DNA of 64,000 bases from Catenuloplanes indicus. GTDB taxonomy: Bacteria; Actinomycetota; Actinomycetes; Mycobacteriales; Micromonosporaceae. The stretch covers positions 124,001 to 188,000 of the forward strand of contig NZ_JAUSUZ010000001.1 of assembly GCF_030813715.1 (NCBI RefSeq). Reading direction: 5' to 3'. This document shows positions 33,524 to 42,858 of the stretch, in pieces (position 1 is the first letter of the stretch; each line of letters starts with the position of its first letter). The notes below the pieces were generated by a model. It was not told the DNA's origin. It made no database searches and saw only the letters and a program-made list of their open reading frames with translations. Position numbers and translations under genes: made by a program.

Positions 33524-34720
33524 ATGAGTGACATGCGTGCCTTTCCGATACCCCGGTCCTGCCCTTTTTCGGCACCGCGGGAATATGCGGAGATGCCGGC
33601 CGAGAAGGTCCTGCTGCCCACCGGCCGCCCGGCCTGGGTGGTGACCGGCTACGAGGCCGTCCGGGCGCTGCTGGCCGACCGGCGGCTCAGCGCGGACGTG
33701 CGGCACGCGAACTTCCCCGCGCTCGCCGACGGCGAGCAGGAGGTCGGCGCGCGCACCCGCCCGTTCATCCGGATGGACCCGCCGGAGCACACCGCGTACC
33801 GGCGGATGCTGCTGCCCGAGATGACCGTGCGCAAGGCCCGCGCGATGCGCCGCCCGGTGCAGCGCATCGTCGACGAGCGCGTCGACGAGCTGCTGCGCCA
33901 CGGCGGGCCGGTCGACCTGCTCACCCAGTTCGCGCACGCGGTCTCCAGCACCGTGATGTGCGAGATGATCGGTGTGCGCCGCGCCGACCCGTGGTTCCGC
34001 CGGATCACCGGCGCGCTCGGCTCGCAGCAGATCGGTGGCGGCGGCAGCGACGCCCGCACCGCCACCGAAGGCCTCGACGCGCTGTTCGACGTGTTCGACG
34101 GCCTGGTCACCGCGCGCGAGCGGGATCTCGGCGACGACCTGCTCAGCCGGCTGATCGCCGATCAGCTGCACACCGGCGCGGTGTCCCGCGACGACCTGCT
34201 CGCCACCGTGGCCATCACCGTCGTCGCCGGCCGCGAGACGACCACCAGCATGATCGGGCTGAGCGTGCTGGCGCTGCTCGACGACGACCGGCGGCTGTGG
34301 AAGCAGCTCGACGGCGACCCCGCGCTGCTGCCGGCCGCGGTCGAGGAACTGCTGCGCGCGCTGTCGGTCGGCGACAGCATCGCGCTGCGCACCGCCACCG
34401 CGGACATCGAGGTCGGCGACGTGGTCATCCCGGCCGGCGACGGCGTGATCCCGCTGCTGGCCGGCGCGAACCACGACCCGGCCGTCTTCGCCGACCCCGC
34501 GGTCATCGACTTCACCCGCGACCGGCGCACCCACGTGGCGTTCGGCTACGGGGTGCACCAGTGCGTCGGGCAGAACCTCGCCCGGGTCGAGCTGCAGGTG
34601 GCGCTGGGCACGCTGATCGACCGGATCCCCGGCATGCGGCTCGACGCCGAGATCTCCGCACTGTCGTTCAAGCACGACGCGATCGCCTACACCCCGGACC
34701 GGGTGCCGGTCACCTGGTGA
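33524..34720 (+). CDS. Cytochrome P450 of the metallophore locus
   Basis: A 398-residue bacterial class I P450: C-helix region RMDPPEHTAYRRMLLPEMTV, I-helix ITVVAGRETTTSMIGLSVLA, ExxR in AAVEELLRALSVG, and haem loop THVAFGYGVHQCVGQNLARV. The length is complete. It should oxidise the salicyl-peptide or a precursor, with electrons from the 3Fe-4S ferredoxin encoded at 51895. A P450 is also part of the coelibactin locus. Its last 11 bases overlap the end of the convergent reductase-methyltransferase gene. Confidence 0.93.
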   Translation: MSDMRAFPIPRSCPFSAPREYAEMPAEKVLLPTGRPAWVVTGYEAVRALLADRRLSADVRHANFPALADGEQEVGARTRPFIRMDPPEHTAYRRMLLPEMTVRKARAMRRPVQRIVDERVDELLRHGGPVDLLTQFAHAVSSTVMCEMIGVRRADPWFRRITGALGSQQIGGGGSDARTATEGLDALFDVFDGLVTARERDLGDDLLSRLIADQLHTGAVSRDDLLATVAITVVAGRETTTSMIGLSVLALLDDDRRLWKQLDGDPALLPAAVEELLRALSVGDSIALRTATADIEVGDVVIPAGDGVIPLLAGANHDPAVFADPAVIDFTRDRRTHVAFGYGVHQCVGQNLARVELQVALGTLIDRIPGMRLDAEISALSFKHDAIAYTPDRVPVTW

Positions 34721-36578
34721 GCGGGGCACGCAGCACCGCGGCGTAGGGCAGGCCGGGCAGCGGCTCGCACGTCAGCCCGGCCTCGTCCGCGACCTGCCGC
34801 ACGCTCAGCGTGAACCAGTGGTAGCCGTCGCGGACCTCGCGGACGACCCGCTCGCCGTGGTGCACGCGCCACGTCGTGTCCAGCCGCATCCGGCCCGGCC
34901 CGGCCGGCTCGCCGGACATCCACCACTCGTACCGCTGGTCACCGAGATGCCGGGTCACCAGCCGGGTCGGCGGCATCTGCACCGGCTCGGTCAGGCCCAT
35001 CAGCTCCACCACGATCGGCGCGCCCGGCGGCAGCCGCTCGGCCAGCCCGGTCAGCAGCGCGTGGCGGGCCGAGGCATCCAGATGCCCCAGCACGCCGCAG
35101 AGCACGGCCGCGCTCAGCCGGTCCGGCAGCTCCAGGTCCTCCGCGACCGCCGCGACCACCGACACCCGGTCCCGCAGCGCGGGCACGGCGTCGATGCGGC
35201 TGGTCAGGATCGCCCGCATGGCCGGCTCCGGCTCGGCAGCGATCACGGCCGCGTCCGGGAACGCGGCCGCGACCGCCTCGGTGATCAGCCCGGTCCCGGC
35301 GCCGATCTCCAGGATCGGGCCGTGGCCGGTGTCGATCCCGGCCAGTGCCGCGACCACGGCCGGACCGCTGCGTTCTGCGTGCTCCCGCGCGGCGAGGTCG
35401 AAGAACTCGGCGGCCGGGCCGTATCCGGAGACCTGCGACGGCGAGGGCGCGGGTCCGGACGCCAGCGGCGGCAGGTGCGTCCCGGCCGCTCCCCGCGGAT
35501 CGTCATCGGCCGCCGGCGGCACGACCTCTCCCAGTTCCGCCGCGGCCAGTGGCACCGGGGCCGGCGGGCTGATCAGCTCCGGCGGGCCGAGCACTTCCAT
35601 CAGCTCCCGCCACCAGCCGGCCATCGCCAGATCCGGCTGCCCGCCGCGCAGCGGGTCGCCACCCGCCTCGATCGCGCCGGCCAGCTCGCTCAGCGCCACC
35701 CCGATGGCCCGCGGCCACAGATCATCGAAGGCGTCCCGGTACGTCGGCTGCGTCGCCGCCCCGAGCACCGACGTGGTCGGCAGGTCCAGCGACGGCCCCG
35801 CGCCGGTGGTCAGCAGCCGCCGGTCGGCGTCGCGCGGCGCGTGCAGCCGCGGGCTCCACAGCACCGGACCGTGCGTGTCGGCGAGCGTGAGCACGCCGCC
35901 GTCCGTGCCGAGCGCGATCCGGTGCCAGAACAGCGCGTGGTTGTCCCGGTCGCCCGGGTCGATCTGGTTCTGCACCCGCAGCGTCAGCGGCACCCCGGCC
36001 AGCTCGCCGTGCAGCGACCGCAGCGGCGCCGAGTCCGACGGCACGGACAGCCGCCGCGGCCGGGCACCGCCGAGTGCCCGGATCAGGATGTCGGCCAGCG
36101 GCTGCAGCACGTGCACCGACGTGGCCACGTCCGCGAACAGCAGCGTGCGCCGCTCCCGCAGCCGGGCGGCCGCGTCCAGGAACTGCCGCACCGGCGCCAG
36201 ATGCCGGTAGTGGGTGTTCACCCGGTACTGCACGCCCGCCTTCCGCGCGGCCCGCAGGCAGGCCGCGATCTCGTCCGGGTGCACCGGATGCTCCTGCAGC
36301 ACGTGCACGCCGCGCGCCAGCAGCGCCAGCGCCAGCTCCGTGCCGTGGCCGCCACTGACCGCGCCGCCGACCACGACGCACGCGGCGTCCACATCGGACG
36401 GCAGCTCGGCGGCGGACGTGTACGACGTCACCCCGGCCGCCGCCGCGTGCGCGCGGGAGTAATCGCTGCCGGTCGACAGCACCCCGGCGAGCGTGCAACC
36501 GGGGTGCGCCGCGACCGCCCGGGTGTAGAACCGGCCGAAGTTCGTGCCGCACACCACGACCCGCAGCGGGCGGCTCAC
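34710..36578 (-). CDS. Thiazolinyl imide reductase - methyltransferase fusion
   Basis: A 622-residue two-domain protein. Residues 1-~365 are a Gfo/Idh-type thiazolinyl imide reductase (Irp3/YbtU/PchG family): RVVVCGTNFGRFYTRAVAAH at the NADP fold, LLARGVHVLQEHPVHPDEIA, GVQYRVNTHYRHLAPVRQFL. This enzyme reduces a carrier-bound thiazoline to thiazolidine. After a Pro/Ala linker (~370-415), a class I methyltransferase follows: PILEIGAGTGLITEAVAAAF, AAVIAAEPEPAMRAILTSRI, RYEWWMSGEPAGPGRMRLDT. The methyltransferase domain is closely related to the free enzyme at 31947. Homologues known to me are single-domain, so the fusion is unusual. GTG 36578 overlaps the previous stop (GTGA). Confidence 0.88.
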   Translation of the reverse strand: MSRPLRVVVCGTNFGRFYTRAVAAHPGCTLAGVLSTGSDYSRAHAAAAGVTSYTSAAELPSDVDAACVVVGGAVSGGHGTELALALLARGVHVLQEHPVHPDEIAACLRAARKAGVQYRVNTHYRHLAPVRQFLDAAARLRERRTLLFADVATSVHVLQPLADILIRALGGARPRRLSVPSDSAPLRSLHGELAGVPLTLRVQNQIDPGDRDNHALFWHRIALGTDGGVLTLADTHGPVLWSPRLHAPRDADRRLLTTGAGPSLDLPTTSVLGAATQPTYRDAFDDLWPRAIGVALSELAGAIEAGGDPLRGGQPDLAMAGWWRELMEVLGPPELISPPAPVPLAAAELGEVVPPAADDDPRGAAGTHLPPLASGPAPSPSQVSGYGPAAEFFDLAAREHAERSGPAVVAALAGIDTGHGPILEIGAGTGLITEAVAAAFPDAAVIAAEPEPAMRAILTSRIDAVPALRDRVSVVAAVAEDLELPDRLSAAVLCGVLGHLDASARHALLTGLAERLPPGAPIVVELMGLTEPVQMPPTRLVTRHLGDQRYEWWMSGEPAGPGRMRLDTTWRVHHGERVVREVRDGYHWFTLSVRQVADEAGLTCEPLPGLPYAAVLRAPLTR

Positions 36579-37636
36579 AGCACGCCCTCCTCGACGTCGT
36601 CGCCGTCCGCGGCCGGCGCGGCGACGCGAGCCGCCCCCGACCGGTTCACCTCGGCCACCGTCCACTCCGGATCGAGCACCTCACCGGCGAAGTGCAGTCC
36701 AGGCCGGACCGAGCCGGACCGGATCGCGCGGACCGCGAGCACGCCGACGAACGCGGTCAGCCGGTAGCTGGACGCGGTACTGACCACCGCGGTCCGGCCG
36801 TCGAGCGCGAACACCATCCGGTAGTACGGCTCCCGCCCGGCCAGGTCGACCTCGGCCGCCGTGATCAGGCGTGCCGCCGCGTCCGCCGGGGCCAGCCCCG
36901 GCAGCCGGGTGAACAGCGCCCGGACCCGCGGGCCCGGATGCACGTTCCAGTTCTCCAGCTCGGCCAGCCCGAGCGCCGCGGCCAGCCGCTCGTTCTCCGC
37001 GGTCAGGATCGGCTGCAGCGTCGCCCGGTCCGGGAAGTACGGCACCGCTGCGTCCTCGGCGACCCGCAGCGCCCGCGGCACCCGGCGCCCGTGCCGCCAC
37101 GCGGCCAGCGGCGCACCGAACGGCTCGCCGTGCGCGCCGCCCACGGACAGCGACAGCATGAAGTCGGCCGCGACCGTCTCCGTGCACCGCTCCAGCCCAC
37201 CGGCGTGGCAGACCAGCCGGCCACCGCCCGGTCCCGGCCCGGCCAGCCAGCGTGGCACCAGCGCGGACAGGCCGGGCAGCGTCCCGGCGGACAGCACCAC
37301 GGTCGCGTCACCGGTCACGACACCGGCCAGCTTCTCGTGCACCGGGTCGTCACCGCCGACGTCCACGTAGTGCGCACCGGCCGCGAGCGCGGCCAGTGCC
37401 ATCGTCTCCTGCAGCGCGTACGTCGGCCCGGCGCAGTTGAGCACCACGTCGAGCCCGGCGCAGAACGCGGCCAGCGAGCCCGCGTCCGTGACGTCGACCG
37501 CGACCACCTCGCCGTCGTCCGCCGACAGCCGCTCCGGGCGGCGGGCGCCGAGCCGCAGCGGGCCGCAGCCGCCGTCACGCAGCGCCGCCACCGCGAACCG
37601 GCCCACCGCACCGGACGCCCCGAGCACGCCGATCAT
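36575..37636 (-). CDS. Saccharopine dehydrogenase-like NAD(P)-binding protein
   Basis: A 353-residue Rossmann-fold protein: MIGVLGASGAVGRFAVAALR, VVAVDVTDAGSLAAFCAGLD, VVLNCAGPTYALQETMALAA, GAHYVDVGGDDPVHEKLAGV. These are features of the saccharopine dehydrogenase NADP-binding family and its trans-acting reductase-like members. It overlaps the NRPS stop (ATGA) and the fusion gene start, so it is a genuine member of the assembly operon. Its reaction is unknown; reduction of an imine or thiazoline is a plausible guess. Confidence 0.82.
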   Translation of the reverse strand: MIGVLGASGAVGRFAVAALRDGGCGPLRLGARRPERLSADDGEVVAVDVTDAGSLAAFCAGLDVVLNCAGPTYALQETMALAALAAGAHYVDVGGDDPVHEKLAGVVTGDATVVLSAGTLPGLSALVPRWLAGPGPGGGRLVCHAGGLERCTETVAADFMLSLSVGGAHGEPFGAPLAAWRHGRRVPRALRVAEDAAVPYFPDRATLQPILTAENERLAAALGLAELENWNVHPGPRVRALFTRLPGLAPADAAARLITAAEVDLAGREPYYRMVFALDGRTAVVSTASSYRLTAFVGVLAVRAIRSGSVRPGLHFAGEVLDPEWTVAEVNRSGAARVAAPAADGDDVEEGVL

Positions 37637-40600
37637 GCCCGGTCCAGCCCGTCGACCAGCTCCACCAGGTGCCCGAACACGGTACGCACGTGCGCGCCGG
37701 TCATGCAGGTGAAGTGCTGGCCGGGGATGTCCCGGCTGCCCAGGTCGCCCAGGCACAGCCGGGCCCAGTGGTCGGTGATCGTCTCCGCGCTGCCCGGGAA
37801 CGGGTACGCGCCGTTGTGCCGCAGGAACGTGATGTCCCCGGCGTACGGCTCCGTGGTGTGCCGGCTGAGCGCGAAGATGCTCTGCTGGTACGTCCGCAGC
37901 GTGCGCAGCATCCCCTCCGGCTCGTAGGAACCGGCCAGGTCCGGCGGCAGCGCCTCGCACATCCGCGCCACCCGGCGCATCCGCGGCACGTTCTCCAGTG
38001 CCGCGAACGCCGCGGCCACGTCCGCGAACTCGCCGTCGAGGTCCGCCAGGGAACCGTTGGCGATCGCGTCCGGCGAGGCGGCCAGCACCGCACCCGCGGC
38101 CGCACCGACCCGCTGCTCGTCCGCCGGGAACCCGATCTTCTCCAGATCCATGCCCATCATCAGCGCGAACGAGTATTCCGACAGCAGATCGTCGTCGATC
38201 CGGAACGTCGGGCTGTGGCTGGAGATCACGGTCAGGCTGCGCACCGTCGCGCCGGCCTCGGCCAGCCCGCGGGCGACCTCGGTGGCGATGATCCCGCCGA
38301 CGCAGTAGCCGACCACGTCGAACTCCCGGGCACCGGTGTCCAGCAGCGCGGTCGCGTACCGGGCGGCGAGCCGGTCGATCAGCCCGTCCGGGTCGGCGTT
38401 GAGGAACTCGTCCAGCTCCGGGATCTCCAGCCCGACCAGGCCGTTGCGGCCGCCGGACCGCCGGATCTCGGTGATCAGCGGCCGGTACGGCAGCAGCGTC
38501 CCGGTGCCGGCGTGCACCAGCACGGTCACCGGCCCGGACAGCTCGTCGATCAGCCGCACCACCGGGGAGACCGTGGCCGCGGCCGCCGCGCCGGCATCCG
38601 CCTGGGACCGCAGGTAGGCGGCGAGCCCGGCCACGGTCGGCGTGCGCAGCAGGTGGCGCAGCACCAGCTCCCACTCCAGGTCCCACTCGCCGGGCAGCCC
38701 GTCCAGGCCGTCGCGCAGCCGGCCGACCAGCCGGGCGACCAGCAGCGAGTCGCCGCCGAGCGCGAACAGGTCGTCGTTGCGGCCGACCCGCTCGACGCCG
38801 AGCAGCTCCGCCCAGAGCGCGGCCAGCCGCGTCTCCAACTCGTCGGCCGGGGCCTCGTCCGCGCCGGTCTCGGCGGCCGGGGTCAGCCAGGAGGCCAGCG
38901 TGGCGCGGTCGAGTTTGCCGTTCGCGGTGTGCGGCAGCGCGTCGACGACCTGCCAGGCGGCCGGCACCATGTACTCCGGCAGCCGCTCGGCGGCGAACCC
39001 GGCCACGTCGGCGAGCACCACCGGCTCCCGGTCGGCCTTGAACCGCACCAGGAACAGCGACTGTCCGCCGAGCCCGGTGTGCGCGACCACCTCGCCGCCG
39101 GCCGCCTCCAGCGCGGCCGTCCACTGCGCGGGGGACAGGAACGACTGCTCCCGGCCGGCGCGGGCGTCGGTGAACGGGCCGGCGTGCTCGGCCAGGAACT
39201 CCGTCGAGATGCGCACCGAGGCCGCGTCGTCGTCGGTGTTCTCCAGCAGCAGCAGCCAGCCGCCGGGCGCGGCCAGCTCCCGTACCCTGGTCAGGGTTTG
39301 ATCTATGTCGGTGTTGTTGTTCAGCACGCCGGCGCTGACGATGACGTCGGCCGTGTTCGGCGGCACGCCCTGCGCGCGCAGGTCCCGGTCCAGGTCGAGG
39401 ACGGCGGACCGGGCGTCGCCGAGCCGGTCCCGGGCCGCGGCCAGCCGCAGCGGGGAGTCGTCGGTGCAGAGATAGTCGACGTCGAGCCCGGCCAGCGCGG
39501 GCCGCAGCGCGCCGCTGCGGGTGCCGATCTCCACGATCCGCAGCGTCCCGTCGTGCCCGGCGGCGAGCGCGCGGACCGTCTCCGCGATCGCGTCGTGCAG
39601 CGGCCGGGTGACCGCGTTGCCGGCGTAGGCGGCGTCCAGCGCCTCCGGCGTCAGCAGCGCGGTCACCTCGATCTCCCCGCGCAGCAGGGGCACCAGCCGG
39701 TCCGCGCACTCGCGGACCGCCGCGAACAGCTCCGGGCCCCACCCGCACTCGTCCTGCAGCACGGCCGCGCGGTCCCACGCGGCCGTGACCTCCGCCTCGG
39801 CCGGAACGGCCGGCAGCGCCCGCGCCGCCCACCGGCGCACCAGCCGGTGGTGCCGGTCGGCGACGCCCAGCCGCGCGCACGCGTCGCCCGCGGACCGGCC
39901 GTCCAGCACCCGGGTGATCGACAGCAGCGCGGCCGCGTCGAAGGCTTCGAGGAACGCCGTCACCCGCGGATCCGCGGTCACCGGCGGCAGCGTCACCTGC
40001 GGGGCGGGCGGGGTGCGGCGGGCCGGTTCGACGAACGCGACCAGGCGGCGCAGCGCCGCTTTCGCGGTCGCCCCGGACTCGCCCTCCACCACGACCGCGC
40101 TCGCGCCGACGCCCGGCGCCGCGTCCAGCACGGCCTGGATCTCGCCCAGCTCGATCCGGTAGCCGCGGATCTTGACCTGGGCGTCCTCCCGGCCGAGGAA
40201 CTCGATCACCCCGTCCGGCCGGTACCGGCCCAGGTCACCGGTGCGGTACAGCCGCCGGCCGTCCGGGTGGACGATGAACCGCGCGGCGGTGCGCTCGGCG
40301 TCGCCGAGGTAGCCGTCGGCCAGACCGGTGCCGCCGATGTAGAGCTCACCGGTCACGTGGTCCGGGCACGGGCGCAGCGCCGCGTCGAGCACGTCGAACG
40401 TCTGGTTGGCCAGCGGCGTGCCGTACGGGATGCTCGCCCACGCCGGGTCCACCGCCCCGATCGGGTAGTGGATCGACCAGATCGCCGCCTCCGTCGCACC
40501 GCCGAGCGAGTGCAGCTCCAGCTGCGGGAGCAGGCCGCGGATCTGGTCCGGCAGCGACAGCGGGATCCAGTCGCCGGACAGCATGGCCAGCCGCAGCGAC

Positions 40601-42858
40601 GGCAGCCGCTCACCGGTGGTGTGCAGGTAGTCGGACAGCATCTGCAGCTGCCCCGGCACCGAGTTCCACAGCGTCACGTGCTCGGCCGCGATCGTCTCCG
40701 CCCACGCGGCCGGGTCGCCGCGCCGCGCCGGGTCCGGCAGCACCACCGTGCCGCCCGCGCCGAGCAGGCCGAAGACGTCCCAGACGGACAGGTCGAAGCC
40801 GAGCTGCGCCAGTGCCAGCACCCGGTCGTCCGGGCCGGCCGCGAACCGGGCGTTGATGTCCGCGATCGTGTTCAGCGCGGCCCGGTGGCTGATCATCACG
40901 CCCTTCGGCTCACCGGTCGAGCCGGACGTGTAGATCACGTAGGCCAGGTCGGCCGGGTCCGTGCCCGGCTTCGGCACGTCCGCCCCGGACACCGGCAGCA
41001 GGTCCACCGCGATGCTGTCGATCTCCTCCGGCCGGTCCAGCCACGACTGGGTCAGCACCACCCGGACGTCCGCGTCGCGCAGGATCGCCCGGCGGCGCAG
41101 CACCGGCGCGGTCAAATCGACCGGCAGGTACGCCGCACCGGCCAGCAGCACGCCGAGCACCCCGGCGACCTGCTCCCAGCCCTTCTCCATGGTCACCGCG
41201 ACCAGCTCACCGGCCCGCACCTCGCGCGCGGTCAGCTCCCGGGCGACCACCGCGGCCCGGTCCAGCAGGTCCCGGTAGGTCAGCGACTGCCCGCCCGCCC
41301 GGACCGCGACCGCGTCCGGGGTGCGGGCGGCCGTGGCCAGCACCGCGTCGGTGAGCAGCCCGTCCGGTACGGTCACCTCGGTCGCGTTGACCCGCGCGCG
41401 GATCCGCCGGGTCGGCTCGGGCAGCGCGATCGCGGCCGGGGCGTCCCAGGCGTCGTCACCGGCGAGCGCGCCGGCCAGCGCGGTGAACGCGGCGAACATG
41501 TCGTCCGCGGTGCTGCCGGGCAGCACGCCGTCGCGGACGTCCCAGCTCAGTGACAGGCCACCGGCGCGTTCCATCACCTGGCAGTCGATCCACACCTGCG
41601 GGGTCTGGCTGACCGCGTGCCGGACCTCCGCGCGCGGGGCGCGGGCCGAGGCGGAGCCGAGCGTGCTGGTGAACACCACCGGCATCAGCACGGTGTCGGC
41701 CTCGCTGCGGCGGGTCAGCTCGGCCAGCACGTCACTGCCGCTGAACAGCGGGTGCGCGAGGTCCTCCAGCAGCGTCCCGGCGAGGTCGCGGGCCCGGCCG
41801 GCGAACGGGCGCGGCGCGGTCAGGTCGACCTCCAGCAACTCCACCGCGGTGAAGTCGCCGACCAGGTGCGCCACGTCCGGGTGCAGCGGCAGCCGGTCGA
41901 AGACCGGCACGTTGAGCGTGAACCGCGGGCTGCGGCTCCACCGGCCGACCACCTCGGCGTACGCGGTCAGCAGCGCGGCGGTCGCGGTGACGCCGCGGGC
42001 GGCCGCGTGCCGCTGGATCGCCGCCCACGTCTCCGCGGGCAGCACGGCGGAAAGGTGCCGGAAACCGCCGGCCGCGTACGGGTCGCCGGTGACCGGCAGG
42101 TCCGGGGCCGGCGGCAGCGTGTCGATGCGGTCCATCCAGTAGTCGCGGTCCCGGCCGGCCGGCTGCCCGCGCCGGGCGAGCACGTAGTCGCGGAACGTCG
42201 CCGACAGCTCCGGCAGGTCCCGGCCGTGGTAGAGGTCCTCGACCTCGGCCAGCACCCGCTGCAGGCTGGCGTAGTCGACGACCAGCAGGTCCACCGACAG
42301 GTGCAGCAGCAGCCCGGCTTCGGTGACGCTGATCCGCACCTCGTGCAGCGGCCACCGGTCGGTGACCGGCACCCGCGCGCTCATCTCGGCACGGATGCGC
42401 TCCACGTCGTCGTGGACCACCGGGATCTCCGGCGCCGGCGGGTCCGCGAGCACCTGCTGGTAGCCGTCCGGGTGCACGATCGCGCGCAGCATGTCGTGCC
42501 GCCGGACGACCGCGTGCCAGGCCCCGGCCAGCCGCCGCGGGTCGGTGCCGGCCTCGAACGCCAGCTCCACGTAGGTGTGGCAGGCGACCCCGCCGTACGG
42601 GTACGCCCCACCGCGGCCGACCAGGTAGGCGGCCTGGATGTCGGTCAGCGGGAACGGCTCGTGCCGGGCCGCGTGGTCCGGCGTCAGCGTGGTCCGGGCG
42701 CGCAGTGCGGCCAGGACCTCTTCCTTGTGCGCGCGCAGCAGGGCCTTGCGCTCGTCGGTCAGCGCGCCCGCGGCCGCGCGGAACCGCAGCTGCCCGTTCT
42801 CCTCCCAGAGCCGGATGCCGTGTGCGTCGAGGTCGGCGATGAGGTCGATAACGTTCAC
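37633..42858 (-). CDS. NRPS, docking-Cy-A(MT)-PCP-TE
   Basis: 1741 residues. A TubC-like docking segment (residues 1-52, VIDLIADLDAHGIRLWEENG) comes first. Cy domain ~65-480 has the heterocyclisation motif HLSVDLLVVDYAS (D190, D195). A domain ~500-960 has YVIYTSGSTGEPKGV, FDLSVWDVFG, LWNSVPGQ and SLGGATEAAIWS, i.e. a code close to the Cys code but with Trp at the usual Tyr. A methyltransferase-like insert (~980-1290, EIGTRSGALRPALAG) precedes the last A motif NGKLDR. The carrier has Ser1371 in FALGGDSLLVARL. TE ~1460-1741 has the elbow GYCVGG, i.e. Cys1519 in place of Ser. It should add and cyclise the last Cys, modify it, and release the product. The layout matches PchF. The GTG start overlaps the upstream NRPS stop. 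Confidence 0.93.
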   Translation of the reverse strand: MNVIDLIADLDAHGIRLWEENGQLRFRAAAGALTDERKALLRAHKEEVLAALRARTTLTPDHAARHEPFPLTDIQAAYLVGRGGAYPYGGVACHTYVELAFEAGTDPRRLAGAWHAVVRRHDMLRAIVHPDGYQQVLADPPAPEIPVVHDDVERIRAEMSARVPVTDRWPLHEVRISVTEAGLLLHLSVDLLVVDYASLQRVLAEVEDLYHGRDLPELSATFRDYVLARRGQPAGRDRDYWMDRIDTLPPAPDLPVTGDPYAAGGFRHLSAVLPAETWAAIQRHAAARGVTATAALLTAYAEVVGRWSRSPRFTLNVPVFDRLPLHPDVAHLVGDFTAVELLEVDLTAPRPFAGRARDLAGTLLEDLAHPLFSGSDVLAELTRRSEADTVLMPVVFTSTLGSASARAPRAEVRHAVSQTPQVWIDCQVMERAGGLSLSWDVRDGVLPGSTADDMFAAFTALAGALAGDDAWDAPAAIALPEPTRRIRARVNATEVTVPDGLLTDAVLATAARTPDAVAVRAGGQSLTYRDLLDRAAVVARELTAREVRAGELVAVTMEKGWEQVAGVLGVLLAGAAYLPVDLTAPVLRRRAILRDADVRVVLTQSWLDRPEEIDSIAVDLLPVSGADVPKPGTDPADLAYVIYTSGSTGEPKGVMISHRAALNTIADINARFAAGPDDRVLALAQLGFDLSVWDVFGLLGAGGTVVLPDPARRGDPAAWAETIAAEHVTLWNSVPGQLQMLSDYLHTTGERLPSLRLAMLSGDWIPLSLPDQIRGLLPQLELHSLGGATEAAIWSIHYPIGAVDPAWASIPYGTPLANQTFDVLDAALRPCPDHVTGELYIGGTGLADGYLGDAERTAARFIVHPDGRRLYRTGDLGRYRPDGVIEFLGREDAQVKIRGYRIELGEIQAVLDAAPGVGASAVVVEGESGATAKAALRRLVAFVEPARRTPPAPQVTLPPVTADPRVTAFLEAFDAAALLSITRVLDGRSAGDACARLGVADRHHRLVRRWAARALPAVPAEAEVTAAWDRAAVLQDECGWGPELFAAVRECADRLVPLLRGEIEVTALLTPEALDAAYAGNAVTRPLHDAIAETVRALAAGHDGTLRIVEIGTRSGALRPALAGLDVDYLCTDDSPLRLAAARDRLGDARSAVLDLDRDLRAQGVPPNTADVIVSAGVLNNNTDIDQTLTRVRELAAPGGWLLLLENTDDDAASVRISTEFLAEHAGPFTDARAGREQSFLSPAQWTAALEAAGGEVVAHTGLGGQSLFLVRFKADREPVVLADVAGFAAERLPEYMVPAAWQVVDALPHTANGKLDRATLASWLTPAAETGADEAPADELETRLAALWAELLGVERVGRNDDLFALGGDSLLVARLVGRLRDGLDGLPGEWDLEWELVLRHLLRTPTVAGLAAYLRSQADAGAAAAATVSPVVRLIDELSGPVTVLVHAGTGTLLPYRPLITEIRRSGGRNGLVGLEIPELDEFLNADPDGLIDRLAARYATALLDTGAREFDVVGYCVGGIIATEVARGLAEAGATVRSLTVISSHSPTFRIDDDLLSEYSFALMMGMDLEKIGFPADEQRVGAAAGAVLAASPDAIANGSLADLDGEFADVAAAFAALENVPRMRRVARMCEALPPDLAGSYEPEGMLRTLRTYQQSIFALSRHTTEPYAGDITFLRHNGAYPFPGSAETITDHWARLCLGDLGSRDIPGQHFTCMTGAHVRTVFGHLVELVDGLDRA

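Noticed and set aside
37669-41553. Long plus-strand open frame (~1290 codons) opposite the second NRPS
   Set aside because: Arg/Gln/His/Pro-rich translation without motifs, exactly antisense to a well-defined NRPS; a codon-bias shadow typical of very high GC.
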